From: Caldifarciminota bacterium
GTDB taxonomy: Bacteria; WOR-3; Hydrothermia; UBA1063; CAJXJZ01
Assembly: GCA_027073945.1 (NCBI GenBank)
Contig: JALTEL010000684.1
Span: 1 to 14,468, forward strand
DNA: 14,468 nt
Direction of reading: 5' to 3'
Shown here one piece after another: positions 8,026-14,468 of this stretch; the stretch's first letter is position 1; each line of letters begins with the position of its first letter. The notes under the pieces were generated by a model. The model saw only the letters and a program-made list of their open reading frames with translations. It was not told where the DNA came from and searched no databases. The translations under genes and the position numbers were made by a program.

Positions 8026-8075
8026 TTCAAAACTCCGGAATAACGCTTACTAATACTATTTTTGATTGTCCTGCT
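8026..8075. other. Convergent intergenic gap
   Basis: Fifty bases separate the ends of the two convergent gene blocks. It contains a short TCCGGA palindrome and small T runs, but I see no stable hairpin followed by a T tract on either strand. The two transcripts may end by another mechanism or run into each other. Confidence 0.5.
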
Positions 8076-8705
8076 TTATTCGATGAGATATCTTTTTAAA
8101 ATTTTTACGCGCTGGCATATATCTCCGCTGAATATATAGGATATAACAGCTACACCATTAATACCTGCTGCGAGTATTTTTGATATATTGTTATTGTTAA
8201 TGCCACCTATGACAAACACGGGAATGCTTAACTCACAAGCTGCTTTTTTTAAGACTTTTATGCTGGTGTGTGTCTTTTCGGGTTTTGTGGGAGATGGAAA
8301 TGGCGAACTAAATGCCACATAATCTGCGCCCATCTTTTGGGCTGTAAGTGCCATTTTTATATCTCCGTAAACGGAAACTCCTACCAGCAGTCCTTTTTTT
8401 CGCAAAATTGGGATATTCTCAAGGCTATAATCCTGTCTTCCTAAGTGAACTCCTTCTGCACCTGATTCAAGGGCTATATATGGATTATCGTTTATGATTA
8501 TGGGAATTTGGAAAGGGACCAGTAATCTGTGCAGTTCTTTGCCCATTTTAATCAAGTCCGTGTCCGCCATTTTTTTGCTTCTTATCTGTATAATATCCGC
8601 ACCGCACTTTGCCACTGTCAGCATTTTGTGAATAAAATCAGGTGTATCCATAGGCTCAGGGCTTACTATGTAGAGGCTATTTTTCTTTAATTTTAGGTGG
8701 CTCAA
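8076..8705 (-). CDS. thiE: Thiamine-phosphate synthase ThiE
   Basis: ThiE couples HMP pyrophosphate with hydroxyethylthiazole phosphate to make thiamine phosphate in the cytoplasm. From this start it has 209 residues, the family length, with TIM-barrel motifs in order. The first strand LYIVSP is at 11-16. IQIRSK has Gln40, Arg42 and Lys44. IIINDN has Asn72 and Asp73, and GVHLGRQD (85-92) includes Asp92. GVSVYG begins at 109, PSPTK ends at Lys141, GGI is at 167-169 and GVAVIS is near the end. The PSPTK segment has Ser138 where TxTK has Thr, and VY replaces the usual GVS[TC]H pattern, both mild changes. The frame is open up to 8879, but that part lies inside the upstream gene. The ATG at 8651 would remove the first barrel strand, so TTG at 8705 is the best compromise, though its ribosome binding site is weak. 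It overlaps the upstream gene by 29 bases. No other thi gene or TPP riboswitch is visible. Confidence 0.88.
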   Translation of the reverse strand: MSHLKLKKNSLYIVSPEPMDTPDFIHKMLTVAKCGADIIQIRSKKMADTDLIKMGKELHRLLVPFQIPIIINDNPYIALESGAEGVHLGRQDYSLENIPILRKKGLLVGVSVYGDIKMALTAQKMGADYVAFSSPFPSPTKPEKTHTSIKVLKKAACELSIPVFVIGGINNNNISKILAAGINGVAVISYIFSGDICQRVKILKRYLIE

Positions 8706-9075
8706 GTCGAAATTTAAAACCTGTTTTTTCTGAAAATTTATAGAGGTGAGCATCGACATAAGCATCTGCAAGGGAAAATAGAAATATACCCAGGAAATAC
8801 ATTCCATCAGAAAAGGTTTCCCTTTTATAGTAGTCTTGTATATACTGTTCGTTTGATTTTTTGTAATTGATGTAGTCACTTATTGTATATGCGCCGAAAT
8901 AAACTTCTCCACAAGCTATTAAAATACCTTTTATATAACTGTGCGTGTAAAATTGTCCTCCTCCGGGTATGGCTGCAGATAGTAATACGGCTTTGGTAGG
9001 GCTTTTGGAAGGTATGGAAAGTGCTAATATTATTAAAAAGATGTGCATTGCATTTGTTTTTCCAATTGTTCCCAT
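8677..9075 (-). CDS. Small DUF5683-like membrane protein
   Basis: This is a 132-residue protein of unknown function. It has a hydrophobic N-terminus (MHIFLIILALSI, residues 10-21), then KAVLLSAAIPGGGQFYTHSYIKG at 28-50. That pattern, a basic residue, a short hydrophobic stretch, PGxGQ and YxKG, is typical of DUF5683 and related small envelope proteins. A second hydrophobic segment is at about 50-66, followed by a charged loop and a third segment FLGIFLFSLADAYVDAHLYKF at about 94-114, also typical of the family. It is probably an inner-membrane or envelope protein. The start is uncertain: ATG at 9075 gives a basic n-region and overlaps the kinase gene by 43 bases, while ATG at 9048 would overlap by 16 and begin at the hydrophobic segment. 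Neither has a strong ribosome binding site. It sits between the heptose kinase and thiE and is probably co-transcribed with both. Confidence 0.75.
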   Translation of the reverse strand: MGTIGKTNAMHIFLIILALSIPSKSPTKAVLLSAAIPGGGQFYTHSYIKGILIACGEVYFGAYTISDYINYKKSNEQYIQDYYKRETFSDGMYFLGIFLFSLADAYVDAHLYKFSEKTGFKFRLEPPKIKEK

Positions 9076-10010
9076 TCCTGATGTACTGCCCTGGAGAGCT
9101 CATCCTGCTGAATTGGTGTTGCACCTATTTTTGTGACTTCAAGCCCTGCACCAATGGATGAAAGTAATGCAGATTGCAGGGGCGAATTTCCAAGTAGGTC
9201 GGATAACGCGAATAGGGATATTACAACATCTCCGGCACCTGTAACATCATAAACTTCTCTCTTTAAGGCTGGTATTGAACACACACTATCCGCTGTAACC
9301 AGCAGCATGCCCTGTTCCCCCATTGTTACGAGCAGTATATTACTTATCATCTCTTTCTTAAACCATAGAGCTTCTTCCTTTAGATTGATGTTTTCTCCTC
9401 TGTATCCTATTGATGCAAGGAATTCCGATTTATTGGGCTTCAAAGCGTATACGTTTGCATAAAGAGGAATGTTTTTCACCTTAGGGTCAACAAATAGCTT
9501 CTTACCGGAGTGTTTTAAGTCTCTTATCAATTTGTTGGTTATAAAACCTTTGTCGTAATCCTCTATAATAACGCCATTGAATTTATCCAATTTATCCTTA
9601 AGTATTGCCAGCACCTTTGACTCTGTTATCGGGTCTATTTGCGTCCTGTCTTCCCTGTCAAGCCTGATGATATGATGGGACTTTGAAATGACCCGTGTTT
9701 TTACGGTAGTTGGTCTTTTTTTGTCTCTTATAATACCTTCCGTATCTATATTATAGCTGTTCAGTTCGCTGATAATAATGTTTCCGTAATTATCATCTCC
9801 TATCACGCCGAAGAGAGTTACATCCATACCCAGTTGGGCGAGTATCACGGCGACATTGGCAGCCCCACCTGGCTTATGCTTTTCGTCTTTTAATTCTACA
9901 ACCGGTACTGGAGCTTCCGGAGATATTCTATTAACCATACCCTCTACGTATTCATCCAGTATTATATCTCCAACAACTGCAATATGCTTTTTATCAAAGT
10001 TTAATTTCAT
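9033..10010 (-). CDS. rfaE1: D-glycero-beta-D-manno-heptose-7-phosphate kinase (HldE domain I / RfaE1 type)
   Basis: This PfkB-family sugar kinase (325 residues) should phosphorylate heptose 7-phosphate at C1 on the way to ADP-heptose, a precursor of LPS core and some glycans. The RfaE-type N-terminus VVGDIILDEY (12-21) and RISPEAPVPVVE (28-39) identify the family beyond a generic ribokinase. PGGAANVA follows at 47-54, RLDRED at 116-121, EDYDKG at 150-155, KPNKSE at 191-196 and DVTGAGD at 255-261 with catalytic base Asp261. The protein stops after the kinase domain, so the nucleotidyltransferase half (HldE domain II/RfaE2) must be a separate gene, as in many non-enterobacterial genomes. I chose the ATG at 10010 because AGGA at 10022-10025 lies 11 bases upstream. 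The ATG at 10022, four codons earlier, has that motif pressed against it. A gap of about 78 bases separates it from the upstream gene. Confidence 0.92.
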   Translation of the reverse strand: MKLNFDKKHIAVVGDIILDEYVEGMVNRISPEAPVPVVELKDEKHKPGGAANVAVILAQLGMDVTLFGVIGDDNYGNIIISELNSYNIDTEGIIRDKKRPTTVKTRVISKSHHIIRLDREDRTQIDPITESKVLAILKDKLDKFNGVIIEDYDKGFITNKLIRDLKHSGKKLFVDPKVKNIPLYANVYALKPNKSEFLASIGYRGENINLKEEALWFKKEMISNILLVTMGEQGMLLVTADSVCSIPALKREVYDVTGAGDVVISLFALSDLLGNSPLQSALLSSIGAGLEVTKIGATPIQQDELSRAVHQEWEQLEKQMQCTSF

Positions 10011-10021
10011 TTTTAAAACCA

Positions 10022-10025
10022 TCCT
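10022..10025 (-). promoter_or_regulatory. Ribosome binding site for the heptose kinase
   Basis: AGGA on the - strand lies 11 bases before the ATG at 10010. It overlaps the alternative ATG at 10022, which favours the downstream start. Confidence 0.5.
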
Positions 10026-10036
10026 TTATGTCTGTT

Positions 10037-10070
10037 TTTATAGTATTTACCATAATGTATATAATTTCAA
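10037..10070 (-). promoter_or_regulatory. Weak candidate promoter before the heptose kinase
   Basis: On the - strand TTGAAA (10070-10065) is followed 19 bases later by TACTAT (10045-10040) and an overlapping TATAAA (10042-10037). The spacing is longer than ideal and the -10 is imperfect. The main support is that this is the only sizeable gap in the - strand block, so a separate transcription start for the kinase, DUF5683-like and thiE genes would fit here. Confidence 0.28.
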
Positions 10071-10088
10071 GCAAATGCATGTTATTCA

Positions 10089-11009
10089 TTAGAAACATTC
10101 TATGATATTTTTCATCGTGAAAAGACCTTTTATATTACCGTATTCGTCCACAATAACTGCGAACTTACTTGTGGATTCAGATAGTCGCTCTACTACAGAG
10201 ACTACTGTGGAATATTCTGGCAAAAATATAGGTATGCTGATGTATTTTGCAATATTTACGTTTTTATCTTTCAGTAAAATAGTTAAGTATTTACTCTCTA
10301 TAATTCCGGATATATTGTCAATATTTTTGTGATAAGCAAGTGCATAATCGGAGAGAAATAACTTATTTAAATCCGCTCTGGCAGCGATGTTTACAAAAGC
10401 TACTTTGCGAAGGGGAATCATATGCTTTTTTACAGGATTATTGAGGATTTTAACCGTCTGCTTAATATAGGAAAGCTCTTCATCAATATCTGGAAAGGTT
10501 TTCTTTAATTCAACCAGAAATGAAATAGCCTCCTCTGTGCTTTTATAGTTTGCTCTGCTGTATTCTCCTGCGAAGCTATTTTTAAAGATACCTGCGAAGC
10601 TTTTGATTACTGGAAGAAAAAAGCTATAAGATAGGTAAATGAATGAAGAGAGAGCACGTACAATTTTTCTATAAATTAACAGAGATAGGGTTTTTGGTAT
10701 GAGTTCCGCAAATATGAAGAGAAGAAATGTCATGGCAAAACCGGTTACAATGTTGGCACGTGAGGCTGGCAATAAATGAAACTGCAGGACAGCCTTTTTA
10801 AAGAATATGGTTGATGCCACTATACCGATATTTGTACCGATGAGAACGGTTATAATAACCTCATGAGGGTTATTGGAAAAGAAATCTCTCATACCTTTCT
10901 TGAATTTGTCTTGAAAGAATGTTTTGTTTACAAGTAGATAAGACATTTCATAGGAATTAAACACAGCTGTCAATGCTATACCGATAATTGCAAGTATTAG
11001 GAAAGTCAT
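10089..11009 (-). CDS. CNNM/CorC-like membrane protein with CBS domains, lacking the C-terminal CorC domain
   Basis: This is the second of two tandem paralogs (306 residues). An N-terminal CNNM (DUF21) membrane domain with several hydrophobic segments covers about 1-140. It includes the family-type acidic residue Glu21 in SYEMSYLLVNK and AELIPK at 101-106, equivalent to the usual GE-TPK. A CBS pair follows at about 190-306, starting VKKHMIPLRKVAFV and ending FAVIVDEYGNIKGLFTMKNIIECF. The protein stops where CBS2 ends, so the CorC/HlyC transporter-associated domain carried by its neighbour is absent. TAA follows directly and the sequence just downstream is non-coding, so this looks like a natural short form, not a fresh frameshift. 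CNNM/CorC proteins are linked to magnesium (and sometimes sodium) export. The start overlaps the upstream paralog by 4 bases (ATGA), suggesting joint translation and possibly a heteromeric complex; the latter is inference. Confidence 0.87.
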   Translation of the reverse strand: MTFLILAIIGIALTAVFNSYEMSYLLVNKTFFQDKFKKGMRDFFSNNPHEVIITVLIGTNIGIVASTIFFKKAVLQFHLLPASRANIVTGFAMTFLLFIFAELIPKTLSLLIYRKIVRALSSFIYLSYSFFLPVIKSFAGIFKNSFAGEYSRANYKSTEEAISFLVELKKTFPDIDEELSYIKQTVKILNNPVKKHMIPLRKVAFVNIAARADLNKLFLSDYALAYHKNIDNISGIIESKYLTILLKDKNVNIAKYISIPIFLPEYSTVVSVVERLSESTSKFAVIVDEYGNIKGLFTMKNIIECF

Positions 11010-12157
11010 AATTTTATCTTCACCTTTTCTATAACGCCGCTGCTTTTCTTTAGTATTTCAAATTTTATGCCTTTTATAAAGATAGTTTCACCTTCTTCTG
11101 GTATACCTCCGGCATGTGCCATAATAATACCCGCAACAGTATCATTCTCACTGGAGATCGCTATACCTGTTTCTCTTTCTATTTCGTCAACAAATGTGTC
11201 GGCATCCACTATAAATTCATTATCATCTAATTTTGTTATTTTCAAACTTGTCGTGAATAATTTCCAGAGGTCATCCATTGAGATAATGCCTGATATATCG
11301 CCATATTCATTTATTATAACAGCGAAATCGATATCATGTCTCTTTATGGATTTTATATATTCTCGTATAGTAGCTGTTTCCGGGAAAAACCATGCCTCTT
11401 TTAACAATGTATTGATTTTTTCATTGTAAGGTGCATGGGTTAATTCTCTTGTATCAAGAATCCCTTTTACCTCACCTTTTTTGTCAGAACAAATATAGTA
11501 TCTATGGGGATATGTGGCGGTTTTATGCAATGCCTCCTGCACGGTGATCCCATAATCCATGAAAACAATGTCTTTTTCTTTTGTCATTATTCTTTTTACA
11601 TCTTCTGTTGAAAGCAAAATCGCCTCCCTGACGGATTTGACCGATGGGAAGCTTTCTTTGAATTCTTTGAATATAGTTTCGGCGTCTTTTGTTTTGAGCT
11701 GTTTTTGTCGTATGCCTTTAAATGGCCAGGATATGGAAATCGTAATCGGCTTTATTATAGATTTCAATACAGAAATAACATGAATGAAGTTGTTGACAAA
11801 AAAAACTGGTTTTGTTAAAGCAATCATCTTTGGTGTAATTTCACCCAAAAATAATAGAAGTGGTGTGAAGAGTGCTATATTTAGCAGGCTCTCGATGCTA
11901 GGGCTGTATTTTTTAAACAGGGATGCTGTAATACTTGTAAATATCAGCGATGCGAAGCTGTTTACAAGTAAATTTAGAAACAGTATGCTTCCCAGAACGT
12001 TTTCTCGTTCATCCCATAATCTGTATAGTTTCTTTTTTACAGCAAGATTTCGTATACTTTCTCTATCATGGGCGGATAATGAAAAAAATGCCGTTTCAAA
12101 TCCGGAAAAAATGAAGGAAAAGACGAGCAAAATCAGGAGGAGTATATAGTTTTCCAT
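11006..12157 (-). CDS. CNNM/CorC-type membrane protein with CBS pair and CorC/HlyC domain
   Basis: This is the full-length member of a tandem pair (383 residues), from a family often labelled hemolysin-like and now linked to Mg2+ efflux. The CNNM membrane domain covers about 1-145. It has FSGFETAFFSLS at 17-28 with Glu21, N-N spaced polar residues near 62-66, and GEITPK at 105-110. Two CBS modules follow at about 185-300; the first has degenerate KRIMTKEKDIVFMD and HRYYICSDKKGEVKGILD, the second FAVIINEYGDISGIISMDDL. The CorC/HlyC domain is at about 305-383, with DADTFVDEIERETG, AGIIMAHAGGIPEEGE and a closing beta segment. The ATG at 12157 is followed at once by the first membrane helix and overlaps ybeY by 25 bases. 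Its place after pgpH-like and ybeY genes matches a widely conserved order in bacteria. Transported ion and direction are not readable from sequence. Confidence 0.92.
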   Translation of the reverse strand: MENYILLLILLVFSFIFSGFETAFFSLSAHDRESIRNLAVKKKLYRLWDERENVLGSILFLNLLVNSFASLIFTSITASLFKKYSPSIESLLNIALFTPLLLFLGEITPKMIALTKPVFFVNNFIHVISVLKSIIKPITISISWPFKGIRQKQLKTKDAETIFKEFKESFPSVKSVREAILLSTEDVKRIMTKEKDIVFMDYGITVQEALHKTATYPHRYYICSDKKGEVKGILDTRELTHAPYNEKINTLLKEAWFFPETATIREYIKSIKRHDIDFAVIINEYGDISGIISMDDLWKLFTTSLKITKLDDNEFIVDADTFVDEIERETGIAISSENDTVAGIIMAHAGGIPEEGETIFIKGIKFEILKKSSGVIEKVKIKL

Positions 12158-12561
12158 CTTTTTAGGTAAAATGCCTGTTTGCTCTCCATTAATTTCACGT
12201 ATTTTTCAATTTTATGGTCATAACCGGACAGATGCAGGAGTGCATGTATTAAGTAGAGTCCCAGTTCTTCAATATAGGTTGTATGGTAAGCTAAGGCATT
12301 TTTTCGTGCTGTATCAACGGATATATAGATTTCACAATGATTGCCAAGGCTATAAGCCAAAACGTCTGTATCCCTATCTCGCTTTGTTGATATGTAGTTT
12401 AATCTTTTCATATACGACCCGGATGTGAAGATTGCAAAAACCTTTTTACATGGTATGTTCATGTCTTTTGTTATTTCGTTGAATAATATCTTGAGTTTTT
12501 TTTTGAATCCGTAAGGCAGGTATATACCCTTACGCTGAGTCTTTGCTATTATTATTTGCAT
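12133..12561 (-). CDS. ybeY: Endoribonuclease YbeY (rRNA maturation factor)
   Basis: YbeY is a zinc-dependent endoribonuclease needed for 16S rRNA 3' end maturation and ribosome quality control. From this start it has 142 residues. The metal site HALLHLSGYDH (106-116) supplies His106, His110 and His116, matching HxxxHxxGxDH. The upstream region has the family pattern MKRLNY...DTDVLAY and IYISVDTA. Three usually conserved spots differ: TDVLAY in place of TDVLSF, CEIYIS in place of GDIxIS, and KRDRDTD in place of the common RGxDxPTD. The ATG at 12561 begins the first beta strand (MQIIIAKTQRKG), where YbeY proteins normally start, and overlaps the pgpH-like gene by 32 bases. A TTG at 12621 has GGAG upstream, but it would add 20 residues without family similarity. 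No clear ribosome binding site precedes 12561, so coupling to the upstream gene is likely. Confidence 0.92.
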   Translation of the reverse strand: MQIIIAKTQRKGIYLPYGFKKKLKILFNEITKDMNIPCKKVFAIFTSGSYMKRLNYISTKRDRDTDVLAYSLGNHCEIYISVDTARKNALAYHTTYIEELGLYLIHALLHLSGYDHKIEKYVKLMESKQAFYLKRWKTIYSS

Positions 12562-14468
12562 TCGGATATTCAACACGCGGATGTGCGATGGATTTTGCCA
12601 TTTTGAAAAAAGCTTGACCAATTCTGGAAATCTCCAGAAGCGTGAGATTGGAATTGTCTAATTCTCCTTCCTCTATTTTCTGCGATATAATCCTTGCTAT
12701 AAGTTCCTTGACAGCCTTGTCTGAAGGGGATTTTAACGTCCTGACAGCGGCATCTATCGAATCCGCGAGCATTACAATAGATTCCTCTTTTGATGCGGGA
12801 AGCGGACCGGGATATCTGAAACTGTCAATATCAACGTCCTTTTTTAAATCAAGTGCTTTTTGATAAAAAGGTTTTAATACGGATTTTCCATGATGTGTTT
12901 GTATCACTCTGATTATATCCATTGGAAGTCTGTATTTTTGTGCCATTTCCACACCGTCTTTAACATGCCCTATTATAACACTCGCACTCATTTCGGGAGA
13001 GAGCAGGTCATGAGGATTCTCTCCGCTCTGGTTTTCAATAAAAAAGCTCGGGTGCTTCATTTTTCCTATGTCGTGGTAATATGAAGCCACTCTTGCCAGT
13101 AAAGAGTTAGCCTTTATTGAATCCGAAGCAACAGCAGCAAGATTGCCCACTGAAACAGAATGCGTGAATGTTCCAGGTGCACGCTCGGATAGCTCTTTTA
13201 AAAGGGGATGATTAAGATTTGACAGTTCAAGCAGCCAGAAATCCGTGACATTATTGGATATTCTCTCGTATATAGGTAATGTTCCCATAAATAGAAGCAC
13301 TGAAACAAGGGAACTTACTACACTGTTTATGGCAAGACTATTGATATTTATAACAGTAGCCTGAGAAAATCCTCTCGTGAAAAGGAAACTCAAAAATAGT
13401 TCAAGTACAAATATGATTAGAAATGCAAAATATATTGCAAATCTGTTTTTAACCGTTCGACTTGATAAAATGGATGAGAATCCGACAAGTAAATTGTAGA
13501 GTAGGACAGATACTTTACTTCCAGCATATATTGACAGGATTGATGAAATGAGAAATACAAAAAAGAATGTATCATTCTCACCCATTACTATGGATAAGAG
13601 CAGACCGGCAAACGGTATAAACGTGTAAAATTGATTGAAGTTATTTCTCACAACAATGTTATAAGCGACTATAATAAGCAGATATACAACGCCAACTGAA
13701 ACAGCTCTATCTATTTGAAATATTTTGACGGGGTCAAATAAATAGAGAATAGATAGAAAAGCAATTATCAGTGTTAAGAAAATTGCGCGTCTTGTCCATG
13801 GCATTTGCCATAGAGAACCCTTGAACTCAACTTTTCTCGTATCGTACATGGATATAAGCTTTCTTTTTATGAGCGAATTAATGGTGTCACCCTTGCTGAA
13901 TATTTTTTCACCTTTTTCTACCAGAGTTAACGTTTCGGATATGCCTGATGCCGCCTTTTTACGCTTTTTTTCAGTGAAATCTTTCATATAAGCACAGTTG
14001 GGGATTACATATTGGTCGGTGATATTTTCAAACAGAGCCCTTTTGACACTGTCCATGGGATAAAAGGTGTAACTTTTTTTGTCTATATAATTGAGCGCAT
14101 AGGATACGTCTCTGAAATAAGTTGTGGGATATAGTCTCTCATTGCTGTTAATTATGACAACAGCACTATCGGCTGTTAATAGATTTTTGTTTTGAACAAT
14201 CAGCCAATTATATACCCGATGGAGTGTTTTCTTTATGTTTCTCCTGACTTTATCAGATATGTCAAGTGAGTCCAGCAGGTTAAATACGGAATCCCTGACA
14301 TTTCCATTATAAGAAAAATAGGGATATACGGAATGCATGGCAATTTGCCTTTCTCTTGTCAGTTCCTTATCGCTTTTTTTGACCGGAAATGAATAGGGGG
14401 CATAAAAGTCCTGCTGTGCAATGTCCCCCACTTTCAAGGATTTTAATGACAATTCCCCCTTGTAAGGG
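12530..14468 (-). CDS. 7TM-HD phosphohydrolase, PgpH-like, 5' end cut by the window edge
   Basis: This membrane protein belongs to the 7TMR-HD family, whose characterised member PgpH degrades the second messenger c-di-AMP. Numbering from the TTG at 14452, the extracytoplasmic 7TMR-HDED domain spans about 1-215 (KVGDIAQQDFYAPYSFPV, then alpha-helical). Seven hydrophobic segments fill about 222-398. The cytoplasmic HD domain spans about 415-600 with metal-site residues His431, HD at 460-461 in YHDIGKMKHP, His496 in GHVKDG, His520 and His521 in QTHHG, and Asp564. The frame stays open to the window edge and the five codons before the TTG (PYKGE) read on as the family's N-terminal region. PgpH also normally has a first membrane helix there, so the TTG is not the true start and the gene continues to the right. 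It leads a block with ybeY and CorC-type genes. c-di-AMP as substrate is inferred from family. Confidence 0.9.
   Translation of the reverse strand, partial: PYKGELSLKSLKVGDIAQQDFYAPYSFPVKKSDKELTRERQIAMHSVYPYFSYNGNVRDSVFNLLDSLDISDKVRRNIKKTLHRVYNWLIVQNKNLLTADSAVVIINSNERLYPTTYFRDVSYALNYIDKKSYTFYPMDSVKRALFENITDQYVIPNCAYMKDFTEKKRKKAASGISETLTLVEKGEKIFSKGDTINSLIKRKLISMYDTRKVEFKGSLWQMPWTRRAIFLTLIIAFLSILYLFDPVKIFQIDRAVSVGVVYLLIIVAYNIVVRNNFNQFYTFIPFAGLLLSIVMGENDTFFFVFLISSILSIYAGSKVSVLLYNLLVGFSSILSSRTVKNRFAIYFAFLIIFVLELFLSFLFTRGFSQATVININSLAINSVVSSLVSVLLFMGTLPIYERISNNVTDFWLLELSNLNHPLLKELSERAPGTFTHSVSVGNLAAVASDSIKANSLLARVASYYHDIGKMKHPSFFIENQSGENPHDLLSPEMSASVIIGHVKDGVEMAQKYRLPMDIIRVIQTHHGKSVLKPFYQKALDLKKDVDIDSFRYPGPLPASKEESIVMLADSIDAAVRTLKSPSDKAVKELIARIISQKIEEGELDNSNLTLLEISRIGQAFFKMAKSIAHPRVEYPNANNNSKDSA

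Noticed and set aside
8026..8075. Rho-independent terminator between the convergent blocks
   Set aside because: The only inverted repeat is a 6-base TCCGGA and no T tract follows a stable stem on either strand.
11067..12149. Three + strand open frames opposite the CNNM gene
   Set aside because: They are antisense to a clear CNNM/CBS/CorC coding sequence and show no domain; hydrophobic stretches are the complement of the real gene.
12562..12621. TTG at 12621 as the ybeY start, despite a GGAG upstream
   Set aside because: The GGAG is within the coding sequence of the PgpH-like gene, and the extra 20 residues lie before the point where YbeY proteins begin.
14450..14452. TTG with a G-rich stretch upstream as the true start of the PgpH-like gene
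   Set aside because: The frame stays open to the window edge, the upstream codons read as the family's N-terminal region, and a first membrane helix expected in this family would be missing. The spacing of only 2 bases is also too short.
1..14468. CRISPR array, insertion sequence, toxin-antitoxin or phage-defence locus
   Set aside because: There is no regularly spaced repeat, transposase, integrase or defence-type domain. Almost all the sequence is explained by the listed genes.

Overview
This is a very dense, AT-rich bacterial window with one tRNA gene and eleven protein genes in two convergent blocks. The left block (tRNA-Ser, then five genes on the + strand) fills positions 51-8025. The right block (seven genes with the cut gene at the edge, on the - strand) fills 14468-8076. 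The blocks meet tail to tail across only 50 bases. Nearly every gene junction overlaps by 4 to 43 bases, so each block looks like one or two operons.

The + strand block starts with tRNA-Ser(GGA). It is followed after 8 bases by moeA (molybdenum cofactor insertion), then a membrane sensor histidine kinase, an NtrC-type sigma-54 response regulator, a probable surface or secreted protein with two lamin-tail domains, and an ABC-F translation-type ATPase. The kinase and regulator are clearly partners. What they control cannot be read from the window, although the lamin-tail gene is translationally coupled to the regulator.

The - strand block, read from the right edge, starts with the 5'-truncated gene of a 7TM-HD (PgpH-like) phosphohydrolase. 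Next come ybeY (rRNA maturation endonuclease), two tandem CNNM/CorC-type CBS membrane proteins, a stand-alone heptose-7-phosphate kinase (RfaE1/HldE domain I), a small DUF5683-like membrane protein, and thiE (thiamine-phosphate synthase). pgpH-ybeY-corC is a widely conserved neighbourhood. The one sizeable gap in the block, about 78 bases before the heptose kinase, may hold an internal promoter.

The heptose kinase, the lamin-tail protein with a FlgD-like C-terminal domain, and the DUF5683-like protein suggest a Gram-negative-type envelope. Together with low GC and tight packing they point to the FCB group or a nearby candidate phylum such as WOR-3/Stahlbacteria, Hydrothermae or Cloacimonadota. 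This is an impression from protein style, not a computed placement. I found no CRISPR array, insertion sequence, prophage or defence system. The window is mainly conserved core genes with some unusual details: a near-leaderless moeA behind a tRNA, a GAFSGA regulator, an odd N-terminus on the lamin-tail protein, a CNNM paralog without its CorC domain, and variant residues in YbeY and ABC-F.
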